Assembly: GCA_033296885.1 (NCBI GenBank)
Contig: MU863917.1
Span: 186,001-250,000 of the forward strand
DNA: 64,000 nt
DNA from: Triangularia verruculosa
Taxonomy: Eukaryota > Ascomycota > Sordariomycetes > Sordariales > Podosporaceae
Reading direction: 5' to 3'
In this document: piece after piece, positions 47,413 to 60,422 of the stretch
Layout of the letters: the number at the start of each line of letters is the position of its first letter
How positions within the stretch are numbered: position 1 is the first letter of the stretch
Position numbers and translations under genes: made by a program
The notes under the pieces: model-generated
Seen by the model: the letters and a program-made list of their open reading frames with translations, nothing else
Told to the model about the DNA's origin: nothing
The model's database searches: none

Positions 47413-49306
47413 TTTGAAGGATTGGCACTGGCCTGTGTATCCTTTGGGTGTGGTGTTGTAGAAAGGGTAGAGAAAGCGACCGCAGAGTTGGCGTCGCTGG
47501 TGATGTTCAAGATGCGCGCAGCACAGCCTGACATGGAAATTCACAGCCTTATGGATGGAGGTTGGTTTTAGAGAGCCACCTTGGGGAGGCTAGCGTGGTT
47601 GTGGCGCACTGACGCTGTGGCTCAAGCGCCGTTAGGGGTTCTTAGGCGGGGCAATTACTTCATCTTTGGGCGCGCGTCTTCAGCGCGTTCCTTCGTTCAA
47701 CTCTTTCACCCACCTCACTCTCAACTTGGTCAGTCACATGGACCAAATCTCGACAGCTCATTACAAGCCGCTTATCATTCAAACCGAGGCCTAGATCGAT
47801 ACCATTGGTTTTCTTCGTCTTCTCTTGTTTGTCAATTCCATTTCCGTCCGTCCATCCTCAAGGAGCCTCGTCGCGATCTCGGCATCAACCCTTCTTCAAC
47901 GGCTATCCCTCTCTTTTCGTTCTGTTGCCATCCAAGATGGGAGATCTGGAAGCGAAATTCACACTCAACCCAGCAGAAAACATCAAGTGATGTCGACTGA
48001 CGAACCATTTATCCTGCCATGAAGAAAAGTCAGGGACGAGCTAACCCGACCTTCCGACTCATCCAGCCCTTACTAGAGGGTTTTGGGAGAGCATGAATGA
48101 TCAAGAACGGATATCTGAGCAGCCTTTCACACACACCTTTTTATATTGACCCCCCCGTCACCCCCATTTTGTTTACTTCCCTTCCGAAAACACAATTGGA
48201 AATATTTTCTCTTGTCCGCTATGACGACAATCAGCAATCTCCAGAGGTGCGCCGGTATTGACTTTTGAGTTTCTGAAAAGAAGCAATTAGGAGATATGTC
48301 AGCGCAGCACCGGTGACGGTTACAAAAGTAGTTTTCAACCAGAGCGGCGAGCATTTATATGCTTGGTTTCAAGGCTGGAAAGGATAGGAGGGGAGGGTGG
48401 AGGAACTTGAAGGTTGTTTCTGTTGTTTCTTTCACATTTACACCGGAACCCAACATTCCCTCTATTTCCTACGTCCTTCCTGGGTTAGGAGCTGTCGGCA
48501 ACAATAGCCTCCTATGAAGCCATAGCTGGCATATATCGCACCACGGCAATCGTCGCCAGTCGACATGTGACGGCAATCAGACACACAGTGCCAAGGGTGC
48601 CAGGGTGCCAGATCCTCCCTCTCTCTTTGATCACTTTCCAAAGAGTGTGTTCTTGCTGCTTCAAGCGAAATGAACAGATGAGCCCTGATCTCATTTTGTC
48701 GACACTGACGAGCAATAGACCCAAAAGTCTGGGCCACCTGTGGCCTGGGTTGGAAATCAAGACCTTCTTTTTCCATTCGGTTTCTTTTATATTTTGTCGG
48801 AAGGACCAGGGTGTTCTTTCAACACCTTGATCTGGACCTCGGTGGTGGAAGAAACAAATAGACCAAACCAAAACGAACATGCCCGGTGATGACTAAAGGT
48901 ATCCAAAAAGCCAAATTTGCAGGCAGCCGACGCTACTTCACCGTCTCTCCGGAGCGTGAATGTCGGGTTGTCAGTGGGAACAGAAGAGAGCTAATCTGAG
49001 GGCATTATACGTTTTGGTTTGGTTTTTTTTATATGTCCACAGCCAGCGATAGTCTTGACTCCAGTAGGTCTCGGAACTTGAGAGTAGGAAACATAGAGCA
49101 CTGGAACAGGCATCAGATTTAAGTGTTCATCCTGTATATTCTCAGACCTAGACATGACGCCTTGCCAGTAGTGTATCTTTTTTTTTGCATGCTCCAACAA
49201 AACAAGAAATCAATCACAATTGTACATAGATAATTGTAAATAAAACAACCAAAAAAAAAAGCAGCCTTTTGCTTTCAATTTTTCAACCATCATTACTACT
49301 CCCCGT
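47413..49306. other. Gene-free 1.9 kb, upstream of ISY1 to OST48 3' end
   Basis: The left part is ISY1 promoter. Short ORFs only, without recognisable features. A/T homopolymers lie around 49020 and 49247. Confidence 0.5.
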
Positions 49307-50929
49307 TCAGTTTGTCTTCTTGCTGCCCACCTTCTTATCGGTAGGAGCAGAATACATCCACAAAGCAACGAAGACCACCCACCCGCTAACTGTCGCACCG
49401 ATACCCGCGATCCAAGGCCAGGCGCCACTAATGACAAAGCTGCGAGGCCACTCGTCATGAGCCATGTGCCTGACGGAAACAGTATTCTTCTCCTCAATGT
49501 TGGTGAAGAATGGCCTCTTGTAGTTGACCTTGAAGTTGAAGATGCCGTGCTGATCGGGGAGCTTGAAGCTGGCGGTGTAAGCGGACGCCTCGGGGGAAGA
49601 GTGAGCCTTGTCGAGGGACAGGGGCAGCCGGTGGAAGGGGGAGAGCATGGAGAACTCGAGCTGGAGGACGTCGTTGGCGGGGAGGGAGAAGGAGGTCCAC
49701 TTGTCGTAGGCGTATTCAGAAAGAGAGATGGTGTAGGTCTTTCACATTACCATGTTAGTGGTGTGAGAAAAAGGAAGGGGGTTAAGCGGAGGGTACATAC
49801 AACATCATTCTTCACCCTGTAGATATGGGGGTTGCTCTCGTTGACGGCAGACACCTCGTTGAGGTGGTGCTCAATCCAGTTCACCCTCAAGACGCCCAAT
49901 TCCTGAAAAGCCCAGGCGGAGACCCGCTTGGCAAATTCGCGGTTGAAAGTCTTAACCGACTTACCACCGGGGGCGGCGACCTCGGCGAGGAACCACTTGT
50001 CCTGAAGCATCTCGGCAGAGCCAAGAAGGACAAAGCGGGCGGAGTTGATGGCTTGGAAGGCGGTGACGAGGGAGAGCTGCTGACCAGCGGCGAAGAGCTC
50101 GTTGGCCTCGAGGACCTCGGATTGTTCCTTGGGGTTGTAGGAGTAGGCCGTCTTTGGGGCGCGGAGGATGGGGGTCAACTGCTCGCGAGGACCGAGGACG
50201 GCGCCGACGCCGTGGGGAAAGGCGAGGAGTTGACCGGCGGGAGCGTCGGCGGAGAAGAGAGGGGAGATGTCATTGCGAACTGGGACAGGTGGCGGGAGGG
50301 CGAGGACATCGTGGGTTTCGGCGGCGGAGAGAGTGTCGTAGGAGAAGTGGTCGACCACGAGGCCGGTGCGTTCTGTGGGGAGGGTGATGTCGAGCTCAGC
50401 GAGGAGGGAGATGAGGGTGTTGGGGGTCGTGGTGGTGGAGGAGAGTGTATGGAGGATGTTGCCGTTTGCGTTGAGGAAGTTGACGAGGATCTGAGGGGTC
50501 AGGTTGGGACCGAGGCCTGGGGGCGTATGGAGTTAGCAATTGGGGCTTTTCGAAAGCGAGGGAGAGGTATGGCGCACCCTTTGTCTTGGTTGGGAAGAAG
50601 ATGACATGATCGTAAGCTCGTTCGCCGAGGTGGAAGAGGGCGAGGGACTCGCTCTTGGGAGTCTCGTATGAGATTTGGAATCCTCTGCCTGTAGTAGTCC
50701 ACAAACCAATTGATCAGCATTCCAGTTCCCTATATCCTTTCCAATCCCCACAGAATCACAACATACCCTCTAAATCCCCCAGGAACTTGCTATAATTCTC
50801 CTTCTCGCCCACATCGTCAAAGACGGCCAGCAGCCGGTTGCCGGTGGTGCTAACAGCCGACACGAGCGCGGCCCCCCATACCAGCAGGAAAGCAAATAAC
50901 GAAAGGAGCGGCGATGTTGACCGTAACAT
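49307..50929 (-). CDS. WBP1: Oligosaccharyltransferase 48-kDa subunit (Wbp1/OST48)
   Basis: Four exons: 50767-50929, 50578-50688, 49801-50516, 49307-49738; 473 residues. A signal peptide starts the protein (LRSTSPLLSLFAFLLVWGAALVSA), followed by RLLAVFDDVGEKENYSKFLGDLEGRGF and HVIFFPTKTKG, typical of OST48. The lumenal body ends in a transmembrane segment (ISGAWPWIAGIGATVSGWVV, near residue 450) and a tail KKVGSKKTN. The final KKTN is a KKxx ER-retrieval motif, as known for yeast Wbp1. Role: non-catalytic subunit of the ER N-glycosylation complex. Introns have GTATGT, GTGCGC and GTATGT donors. Confidence 0.93.
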
Positions 50930-51420
50930 CTTGAGCTGAGCAGGTCGGTCTGCGGATGACGGTAGCAAGGTCAAATTCCCTTACTCCTCTATCAAAAAGT
51001 TTGTCTTGTCAAAAGTTGATGCCACAGCGTCTGCGCGCAACAACCACCACTACACCCACACACCACAGCTAACAGCATACGTAGCCTTGCCAAGTCCCAC
51101 CCCCCCTGCTCCAAAAGCTATGCCCGTTGGTAGGACCCACTCTCGAGCATTTTACGGCGGGAGACATGGCGGGGCCCCTGCTTGTATAGAATTACCCGCA
51201 GTTTCACCGTCAAACCCACCCAACCTATCGCAACCAAGTCAATTGAAGCTCCCACACCCGCCCCAGCCTAGACGCAGCAGCAGCAGCACCCCAGCAGCTT
51301 CGACATAGCTCCAGGTCGAGCCCCAAACCTGTATGTGTGCTTTTCCCTCCACCACCGCCCACCCAACCTTACAGATCCTTCCTCCAATTGGGACTGACCA
51401 GTATAGAGTAAACGACAAAA
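50930..51420. promoter_or_regulatory. Divergent region, WBP1 and complex I subunit
   Basis: The 491 bases between divergent start codons; CA- and CT-rich runs near 51035-51065 and 51250-51300 are typical of fungal leaders. No nameable motif. Confidence 0.5.
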
Positions 51421-51734
51421 ATGTCCGGCGCAACCCCCCGCTTCTGGGCCACCCCCCTCAAATACTGCCGCTGGGCCGCCCGCGAGCGCCCTGCCCTCTT
51501 CTGGTCCTGCGTCATCGCCGGCTTTGGCCCTCTGCACCTCATCGTCGTCCCTCCGGTCCGCAGGGCGCTGGGCGACTATGACGCCCCTCAGATTCCCATG
51601 ACCTATCCCGGTATATATATACATCCACCCGACTATCGATACGCATACATGACGAACATCGTTTCTAACAGTAGGGTATAGTGCCGACCACCCCAAGGAA
51701 GAAGCTGACGGGCTATGGCGACGAGACGGAGTAG
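51421..51734 (+). CDS. NADH:ubiquinone oxidoreductase 9.5-kDa subunit (fungal complex I)
   Basis: Two exons, 51421-51610 and 51682-51734; 80 residues. The exons join to MTYPVPTTPRKKLTGYGDETE. The protein starts MSGATPRFWATPLKYCRWAARERPALFWS, with one hydrophobic segment (LFWSCVIAGFGPLHLIVVPP, about residues 28-47) and RRALGDYDAPQIPMTYP, closely matching the known fungal 9.5-kDa complex I subunit. It is an accessory inner-membrane subunit. The 71-nt intron begins GTATAT and ends TATAG, an ordinary short intron. The gene is small enough to be missed by automatic ORF calling. Confidence 0.88.
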
Positions 51735-52309
51735 ACGCGGATTTGAAGACGAAGAAGTAGACGGGAAGGAAATAGAGTGGCTTGAGGGCTGCTGCTGGGG
51801 AAGGCAACGAGATCGAGCACTGGAATCGAAACACGATACAATGAGCGTACATATCACCATGAACGAGGTCCAAGCCGAGGGAGAGAGAGAGATAAACGGA
51901 GGGGCAAACGAGGAGGGCAAAAAAGGAAGCTGTATCAATTGTACATATTGGCGTTTATAAACCGGCAGAAGGAAGGTCTAATAAGAATAGACGTGTTTTG
52001 AAAGGCAGCCCTGCATTAAAGTCACGATGGCACATCAGCTGTTGGAAATCATGATGCTTTTTATTTTGCGTGAAACCATCCAAATATCTATCAGATCAAC
52101 TCTAATACAGTCACAGCGCTGGGGAAGGGGAAAACACTTTAAGCCATTTCAATACCAATAACAAGGTGCAAACACCCAAGTTCATTCGTTTGTTTGCAAA
52201 ACCACTTCCCTGAGCGCTTGCTCCTCTTAAAATCACCTTTTTCGACCATCTCGCAGATAGCCTTGAGTCCCTCTCGAACCCCCTCTTATTAATCAACCCC
52301 AACCGCATA
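51735..52309. other. Convergent spacer, complex I subunit and BEACH gene
   Basis: About 0.57 kb with the 3' ends of both genes. Nothing else seen. Confidence 0.5.
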
Positions 52310-55300
52310 TCACCTCTCGCGTTGAACCAGATTCCATTCATACTGCCAAAAAAAAAACCACATCAGTCATTCACCCAGCCCTCTACATTCAAAAAAATCA
52401 AGGAGGAAAAATAAGGAAAAAACTCACCACTCTCCCATCATCATCACCCGTATACACCAGCCTCTCCATCGGCGCTATACAAGTCACCGCCGCCTCGACA
52501 TTCTCCCCCCTCTCGCTCTTCTGATTCAAATGATCCAGCCTCCTCATCCACTCCAACACCCACTTCCCTTCCTTGCTCACCGTCTTCCTCCAAATATTCA
52601 CTCTCCCCCTCTTATGCCCCGTGAACACCAGCTGATTCTCCAACCACTCGTTCCCTCCCGACCCCTCATAAAACGCACAGCTGTGCACGTAATCCTCCGT
52701 CTCCCCGGGGGAACAAACGTTCTGGTCCAGAATCACCTCTCCGTTCACCGTGAACATCACCACATTCTGCCCCACGCACACCATAATGTCCCCTGTGGTG
52801 TCGTTGATACTGACGCACTCGACCTGCTGACCAACGCCCCGGTGTGGCATCGGCAGCCGTCTGATAAATTCGAGTCTGTTGAGATCCCAGAGGAAGGCAA
52901 CGCCGTCTTGGCTGACCGTGACGATGGTGCTGAAAGCCTTGGCCACGGCGATGTTGGTGACAGGAGTCTTGTGCCCAAACAACGACGATCGTTGCTGGAG
53001 TTCAACCGGCTTCCCCGGCGACGTCTGCACATTGTACACCGACACCACACAGTCCTCTCCCGCGGTAATCAGCGTCTTACTGTCCGCAAACGTCAGAGTC
53101 GAAATCTGCCCGATATGCAAGTTCTCATGCAGTCCCGCCAACCGGCGGTTGTCACTGTAGAAGAAGCGCACCGAGTTATCCGCGTATCCCCACTCGACAA
53201 ACTTGTCGTAATACGGCGGGAGGTTGATCCTGAATGGGCTCGCGCAGAGCAGCCGGTCATATTTCTGGACGTAAATCAACGACGACACTCTCTCGTGGCT
53301 TTCCAACAGCGGATACGGCAGCTTGGTCAGCGCCGGGATGGAGGTATCCAACCGCTTGATCGGGCAGCGATCATATTCCCTTGCCGGATGCGGCCGAGTA
53401 AAGACCTGATGAGGCGTCTGCCCAAAGTTGTGGATGATGCCCGTGGTGATAGCACGTTCCTGCGGATCAACAATATCGTCCAGATCCCTGGCGCCCTTAT
53501 ACGACAGATGATGGAAGACGTTGAGGTTCTCAACCGCTGCCTCTCCGCGTTGCTTGTACCCAAAGATGAGATCAATCCACTTGTGGAGGTTCTGGCTCAC
53601 ATAAGGCGACTCGAGAGCTTCTCGGTGTTTGGCGATAAAGATCTTTGGATCCCCCTTCGCCCACGGCGGCAAGATGACGTTGTCCACCTTCCCTTGCCCG
53701 CCCTGCCGTTCACCAAAGTTATACCCGTTGACATTCGTCAAGAAATCCGGGAGGTAAAAGAACTCTGGAATCAGCTCCCTCACGTCGGACCCATTATCCT
53801 TTGATGACGATGCCCAGGCGCCCTCAATAGAGAAGAATAACCTGTCTGGATGATCAAACGTTCCGCCTTGCAGCAGGATATACGACTGCACAAACGGCGG
53901 CAACCGAATCAAATACGACGACACAATCATCGCCGATGAATAATGCGTCCCGTAATGAAACGGTGTTTCCCCAATCTCCGCTAGACTGTTATACCTCATA
54001 TTGAACTCGGCAGCCCGGTTCTGATTCTGCGCCCCCATCGGCTTCGACAGGTCTCTGAACGTCGCAGGGTTGTTCAGGTCCAGCTCCTCACTGGTGTAAT
54101 CCGCCAACACCCAGGGGAAAACTGGATACTGCGTGAGATCGTTGAACGTCCTGCCCGCCATGGTGTTGACCAGCATCAAGTAGTGGAAATTCGATATCTC
54201 CCCCTTCTGCCACCGCTTCATCAAGGGGTTCCATCCCGACGAGTTGAAGATACTCCCAAACTTGGCTCCCAACGTCTGCGGTGCCTCCTCGGTAAACTTG
54301 AGAGCTTCAAGACGCCAAGCATCTTCGGGATTGGGCAACAAGCTCGGGTTACTGTTGTGAGGTACCTTGGCCGTGAGCCTAGCGTAAAGCTCATCCCTCA
54401 TCGTCGAGTTGATAGCCGTCAGCAGATAACTGCGGCCATCGGTAAAGAACATCTCGATAGCAACATCCCGGAACAGGAACCGTCTCTTTGACAGCATGAG
54501 AACCTCCCGCCACTTCCAGCTGCGCGATTCCGAGTCAGCGCGGCTCTGGTCCTGAGGGGTCTCATCTGCCTTCTTGCCAGCAATGATGATAGAAAACGGA
54601 TCCCGCTCTTCTGGTGGTGCCTGCCATACGTTAATGATCTCGCCATCCGCGCTTTGAAACAGGTTGTCCATGAGATACAGCGCTTCCTTGCCCACAATCA
54701 GGATCCCCTCCGAGGCATTCAGACCAATGATTCTCGAGATATTGAAGACATTTTGTACCGAATCCCCTTGCTGCAGCCTCCTCATCACCTTCCTGTTCTT
54801 GTCCTCAAAGTTATCATCCGCGTCTGGATCATTCGGATCCTCCACCAGCTCAAAGTCATCCTCCGGCGTGACACCCTGCCTATCCAACCCCTTGGGGTCC
54901 CCAGCCTCTTCAGGTCCCTCAGTGATGTCCTCCTCGCCAGCCTCAATGGGCGGTGTTGGCGCAACCGGAGTCGTCCCAATGCTCGATTGCCTCCCCGGTG
55001 CCAACCCCGTACTCAGCTTCAGGTTACTCGCCGCGTTGTCATTCCTCTTTGGCCGGTACTCCCTATGCTGGTCAGGATACTCCGGCAGTAACCGCAACCT
55101 CATCCGGTTCCTCCCTTCCGTCCGATCCAACTTCCACTTGATGACCTGTGGCTCAAAAAAGACCGCCCCTGGCCTCCTCAGCTCCCGATCCATTTTCCCA
55201 AACGTCGACGCCAGGAATGCATTATCGTCCTGCTGATCCTGCAAGTGCCTTTGGTACTTGAAGTGCTCAGTGAAGTAAATGCTCTTCATCCAGGCGCTGT

Positions 55301-58300
55301 TGGCCATCTCATGTCTCAACAGCACATTCTCCCGCTCTCGGTACTCGGTGTGCCACTGCTTAAGCTTATCCTTCCTGTTCTTAAGCCGTAATCTAGCAGT
55401 ATCATTGTATCGCTGGTTCTCGACAGCGACAAACTCCTCCCATGTCTTCGATACCCCGCCAACAAACAGGACATCCAGCGAAGGCTGATGCTGATCAACC
55501 CACTCCAGAAACGACGCGTCGTCCAGCTCGGTGAGTCTTCTGAAACCCTTGGTCAGAGGCTGCTGGTCCGGTGTCATGATCTGACGGAAAAGAACTGAAG
55601 CCTCCTCTGGCTTTTGCACAAGCATGATCCGCCAAACCGTTGCAGCAATCATTCGGACACGCTCTCTGGGGTCAACGAGTTTGTTGTAAAGCTGGTACCA
55701 GAGCAGCTTCATGTAGTCGTCCTCAACTGAGAGGCAGTTAAGGAGAACGGTCTGCCAGTACATCAGCTGCTCCATGATGGCAACGGCGTCAGAGTCCTGG
55801 CATTGAGGGTCATCCATATCCGATAATCTCAGCAGCGTCAGCTTCAGGAAGCATGCCCGAATGGTCGAGACAGCCGAGCTGCAAAGCCTCACACTCTTCA
55901 ACGCCGAGATATCCGGCCGCTGCAGATACTCCAGCAGCGTCCCAGTGAAGTCAATCACCGTCTCGGCTCCGTTCATGAACCATCCTTCAAAGATTGCTTC
56001 CGCCATGTGGATGTTCAACCGGGACATATTCTGCAGAATTCTAGGCTCAAGCAGAGTCTTTTGTTCCAGCTGAATGGTGTTTTTGAGGTGGGTGATGACG
56101 TTTCGGAGGATATAAGTCTCAAAGTACGCCTGGTGCTCTTGGAAACCTGGCGGTACCTTCAAGAACAAGCCAAAACCGGGAAACTCCTTTCGGACTAGTA
56201 GTTGATCGGTGAAGACGTTGACTATGAGCTCCAACACCCCTTCAAGCACCACGTTGCTGACTTTTTGAGTGTTGATACGTTTCTTTGGCGACATGACATG
56301 GTTGAGGCGAGCAGGGATGGGTGGAGAAAGTGGTTGTTGCTGCTGCTGCTGCTGCTGCTGCTGGGACGCAACCAGAATGAACGAAGAAGGTCGCCGGAGA
56401 GGTGTGCCACGGCTCTGAACGGGGCGCGATGAGCCCTCAGTCTGTCCGGCACCCGCGGTCCTGATAATAGGAGCGGCTGTCGTAGAAGAGCCAGGAACTG
56501 GTCGGATTAGCACGTCGCCGCCCTCAAAGGTGAGCACTGAGTCCTTGGAATTGAGCTCTGTATCCGGAGTTACCGGATCAGTGCTGACGATGACAGGGTA
56601 CAGCGCTGAGAAAAGAAGTCGGACGTAATCGGAATTCAAGGCAAAATCTCTGAAGCTGGCCGACCGGCTATGCATATCGGAGAGGAAGCGGACAACAGTC
56701 TGAAGAACTCCAACACTAGCTGAGACCCTCTCCTTGTCGGGCAGTCGTGTTTCTGACCCTGTCGTTAGCAAATGTATACAGGAATCATGGGAAAGAAACT
56801 CACTCCGCGGCTCCAAAGCCTGACCCAGTTCCATAGACCGAGCCCTTGGGCGCGTTTGCACAGCGTTCAGACCATCCGAGCTACTCTTCGGCGTCTCCCA
56901 GTCTCCGAGCGGTGAATCCGGATCATCCTGATACTTCAGAATATCCCTCAACCCATGCTGCAGCATCGAAATGATGACCGGCAGCACATCCGGAAAAACC
57001 ACATGTCGATTCCCAAAGATCTCCAGAAGACTAAAGAAATCAAACGATTTGTCAAAGTTGATGTTCGCCACGTCATACCCAAACAGGATGCTGAACAAAA
57101 TCGGCCAGAGCGTAGATATGTCCCACCACTGCTTCAAGCGGTGCGCCATGATCCAGAACCCGCCAGACCTGGTCGAGAATTTAGTCGTATAAGTCGTCGG
57201 CTGCGAGACTATGAGCCGCGCGAGGATCTTGCATCCGTGGACGACGATCTCCGGATCGTCCTCCGCAAGCAGATAGAGAAGCCACTGCAAGGGCGTCAGC
57301 AATACATATGGCCTCGGGGAGTTCTTTGGGTCGACGCCGAATATCACCTTATTTGTCACCGTCTTGGCAAACTTGCGGATGTCGGCCGGGTTAGTCTTCT
57401 CGCAGAGGAACCTCGTGTACATCTCGAGAAACTTGATGCCTAGCTGTTTCTTGGTAAGCAGTCTCGAGGAGCCGTTCGAGGAAGAAGGGCCTGTCTCGAC
57501 AGGGGCCGGCCTCCTCAGGTTGCTTAGAGAAGGTGTTCCCGCTCTGGATATAGGTTTGGGGGTACGGGGCAAGGAACCAGCCGGGGTGTGGAAGGCGTAG
57601 GTGATGAAGAGGGCAAGAGAACGGTGGACTTCTGCATTGAAGTTGCACTTAACCAAGCTCTCAAACGAGTTCATGAAGTGAGGCAGGATGTCTTCCGAAA
57701 TGGTCTCGGCCTTCAAAGCATCCAGCAACCTTTTGATAATGCCTATGCCATAGGTAGTGAGTATGTGGAATGATGATGAACCTAGAGTCAACTCTGACGT
57801 ACGCATTCTGAGCAACCGCTTGCTATTGAACTGGTGATGCTTGCTTTTCACGGCAAAGGTCACAAACTGTTTGTAGTAGAGCTCCTGGGTTATGGGGGCC
57901 GCCTTGCGCCAGGTATCGGGGTCGATGAGAAGAATACGATATGCGAGGGGATTCACGACAAATGATTCGATGGGGTCAGCATGTTTGTAACCGATGAAAC
58001 TAAGCACCAGGCTCAAGAGCTGGAAACTTAGTCTGTCTCTTGCCTCGTTCGTGATGGCAAGCCGCCATGACTGTGAGACGCTGTCCGAGGCTGGAATTGC
58101 ATATCCAAGCTTGGCCCGTAGCAACATGCTCAGTATGGCATACCCATTGTCCCTCTCCATGGCCTCACTATTTCGCCAACTCTTCTCGATACAATGGAAC
58201 GTCATTTCCACAGACCGTGAAAGATCCTGAGGAGTTGTTGCTCGCTCAACCAGCTTGAGTACCACAGGTGTGAAGCCGCCGAGTCTCCAGAAGTTGTCAT

Positions 58301-60422
58301 CAAAGTTATACGGCGTGATCAGGACTGGGTCGCCAACAAGAAGCGAAACCCCATTCATCCTAATCAGTGCATCGTTGATACATGGAATGGCAGCATTGAT
58401 CGCCACGGGAACCCCAGTCTTAGTGGTAGTATGGAACAGACTGCCGGCAGAGTTCCTTGAAAGGGACCGGAAAAGTGAGGAATCCATGAATCTGCCATCT
58501 GTACGGAAGACTGCCCTTGGAAGAGTGCTGAGCACGACTTTCTGTTCGGGCACAATAGTGCTTGCCTTATCCCTAATGGCTCTCAGGATATCTGAGTTCT
58601 CGTCCTTTCCAGGATGGAATAGCTCGTTACGCAGTCCAAGAGCGGCCGAGGCCTCGTATGTTTGGAAACCCCCCAAACAGTCTTGGAAATTTCCTTGATA
58701 GCGTGGCCCAAGTCTGTAATGTACCGCAAGGAAATCGTCACTCAGCACATCGTCGAACAAGTGAGCAGAGGCTAGGGACCATTTTGAATGCACAAGTCCC
58801 GGGCCGACCTGTGTGGCAAGGTCGCGCGGTGTGCCCAAAAAGGCCTGGACCGGGTTTGTTTTATGGCTGCTTGACGCAAATGACGCGAAGCTCTCGGTGC
58901 TCGTGTTGGAAATAGGAGGCGGGTTCGGATATGCCGACCGTATTTGCTCTGCAAATTCTCCGTTGACATAAAGACTCGCTTTGCTCGCGGCAAGTGCTTT
59001 GGGTTTGCGGTGTACGATGGCGATGTGATACCACCGCTTCTCCCTGAACGTGACTGTCTTGAACCTGACACTAGGACGGGAGGAAGTAACGGACGTTTGG
59101 AGGATGAAGTTTTTGGTGTCCTTCTCGAGATAGGCCAGCAGAAAGCATGTCTGTGTGGAGTCAAATACTCCAAAGAGTGTAGTATGCGAACTGGGATCGA
59201 ATTTGTCGATACGGACCCAGGCGGCAAACGTGTAGCCGGCTGAGGATTGAGGTGGAAAAGGTCGTCCAAGGTTAGGTAGCTCGACTGAAGAATGGCCATG
59301 AAGTGAGAGGTCAAACTGAATGAAAGGAGGCCCATTGTTCTTTTCTGTCATGTCCAGACAAAACTCGGAGACATCCTCGTCCCGATTGCAGAGCAGAAAC
59401 TGTGCATCAGCCAATTGATCTACACCGAGGCACATTAGGGCTTTGCTCAGGGGCAATGCCTTTTCTGTCTCGGCCTCGGTGAGGATATTCTCCTCCGAAA
59501 ACAGTAGGCGCAATAACCGGGAGAGCATTCCGGTCCCATGCAAAGCTGTCAAGTTGAAAAGCGAGGCTGACCCAACCGACGACAGTGTGATCAGGACGAT
59601 CATCGAAGCCAGATCTGACGGCGCTCCTTTGGTTCTTGGTATTGACTCCCAGAAGCCTACCACCGTCCGTATGATTTCCGCATTCTGAACCACCGTGTTG
59701 GGTCCCAGGATCTGGCCGAGCCTGGTCTCGATAGCTTCAAGATTGTCAAGCCCGCCCCGGTCCTCTTCCGCGGTTGATTCACTCGGTGCCGATGCCTCTC
59801 CTTGATTCACCTTCTCGGGTGCTGAGCTACCCCGGAACGCCGTCGAAGACGATGCCACCGAGCGGCAGAGCTCATCGAGGCGCTGGTCATCTAGGGCGAA
59901 CGATAATAGCTTCCCAAACAGCTGACAGTTTGTCCACAGGTCCGAATCTCCTCCTCCCACGCCAATGCTGGCAATTATCTGTTCCAAAGACTCCCATCCT
60001 CCACCTTCGACTCTATCTTGGAAGTATCTCCTGTTTCCCGGATGGCCTCGAAATGCGGCAGATACAGTAGCCAAAATGACATGCAGTAAGTCGAATATTC
60101 CTCTCCTCTCATCCTCGCTCCGTTTTTGTATGTTATAAAAGCCCGAAAATGACCGCAAAACCTCGAGAAGGGTCTGGAAACCATTCAGGTGTCGAAAGTC
60201 GTCTTGTGGTTGAGAAGGGGGTTGCGCGGCAGCAACATGCTGGTGTATTTGGCGAATCTGCTCGAGCAGATCCTCTATTTCGGGATATCCGTCGTCAGAA
60301 CGTGAGTTGGCGGTTTCGGAGAGCTTCCGCAGGAGTCGTTGGAGGACCTCGGCGGCTTTCGATGTCTGGAGGGTTGAGGCCGAAGTCGACGATCGATACC
60401 GGCGGGATCGCACAGCAAGCAT
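52310..60422 (-). CDS. Giant BEACH-WD40 protein (Bph1/LvsA/neurobeachin superfamily)
   Basis: Exons 57803-60422, 56804-57742, 52428-56758 and 52310-52342; 2640 residues. The start ATG is 60422. Two introns, 56759-56803 (45 nt, GTGAGT...GCTAAC...CAG) and 57743-57802 (60 nt, GTACGT...TAG), are in frame and so are hidden in an 8-kb open frame. The last intron starts GTGAGT at 52427 and leads to a ten-codon final exon ending VYEWNLVQRER. Parts: a laminin-G/ConA-like domain (about 390-590), a helical armadillo-like body, a PH-BEACH domain (about 1840-1980), the BEACH domain (about 2020-2305, SGWNPLMKRWQKGEISNFHY, FPWVLADY) and WD40 repeats (about 2380-2640). Known roles: vesicle fusion, lysosome or vacuole size, autophagy. 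A 10-Gln tract is encoded at 56334-56363. Confidence 0.9.
56334..56363 (-). repeat. CAG/CAA tract encoding polyglutamine
   Basis: On the minus strand eight CAG followed by two CAA codons, giving ten Gln followed by PLSPP in a disordered part of the BEACH protein. Such a tract is likely to vary in length between isolates. Confidence 0.9.

Noticed and set aside
49825..50604. 259-codon plus-strand ORF opposite WBP1
   Set aside because: Gly/Glu/Val-rich product with no family; antisense to well-supported OST48 exons.
52530..55236. Long plus-strand ORFs opposite the BEACH gene (424 and 190 codons)
   Set aside because: They are antisense shadows of the BEACH and WD40 coding frame; the codon pattern of the opposite strand explains the lack of stops.
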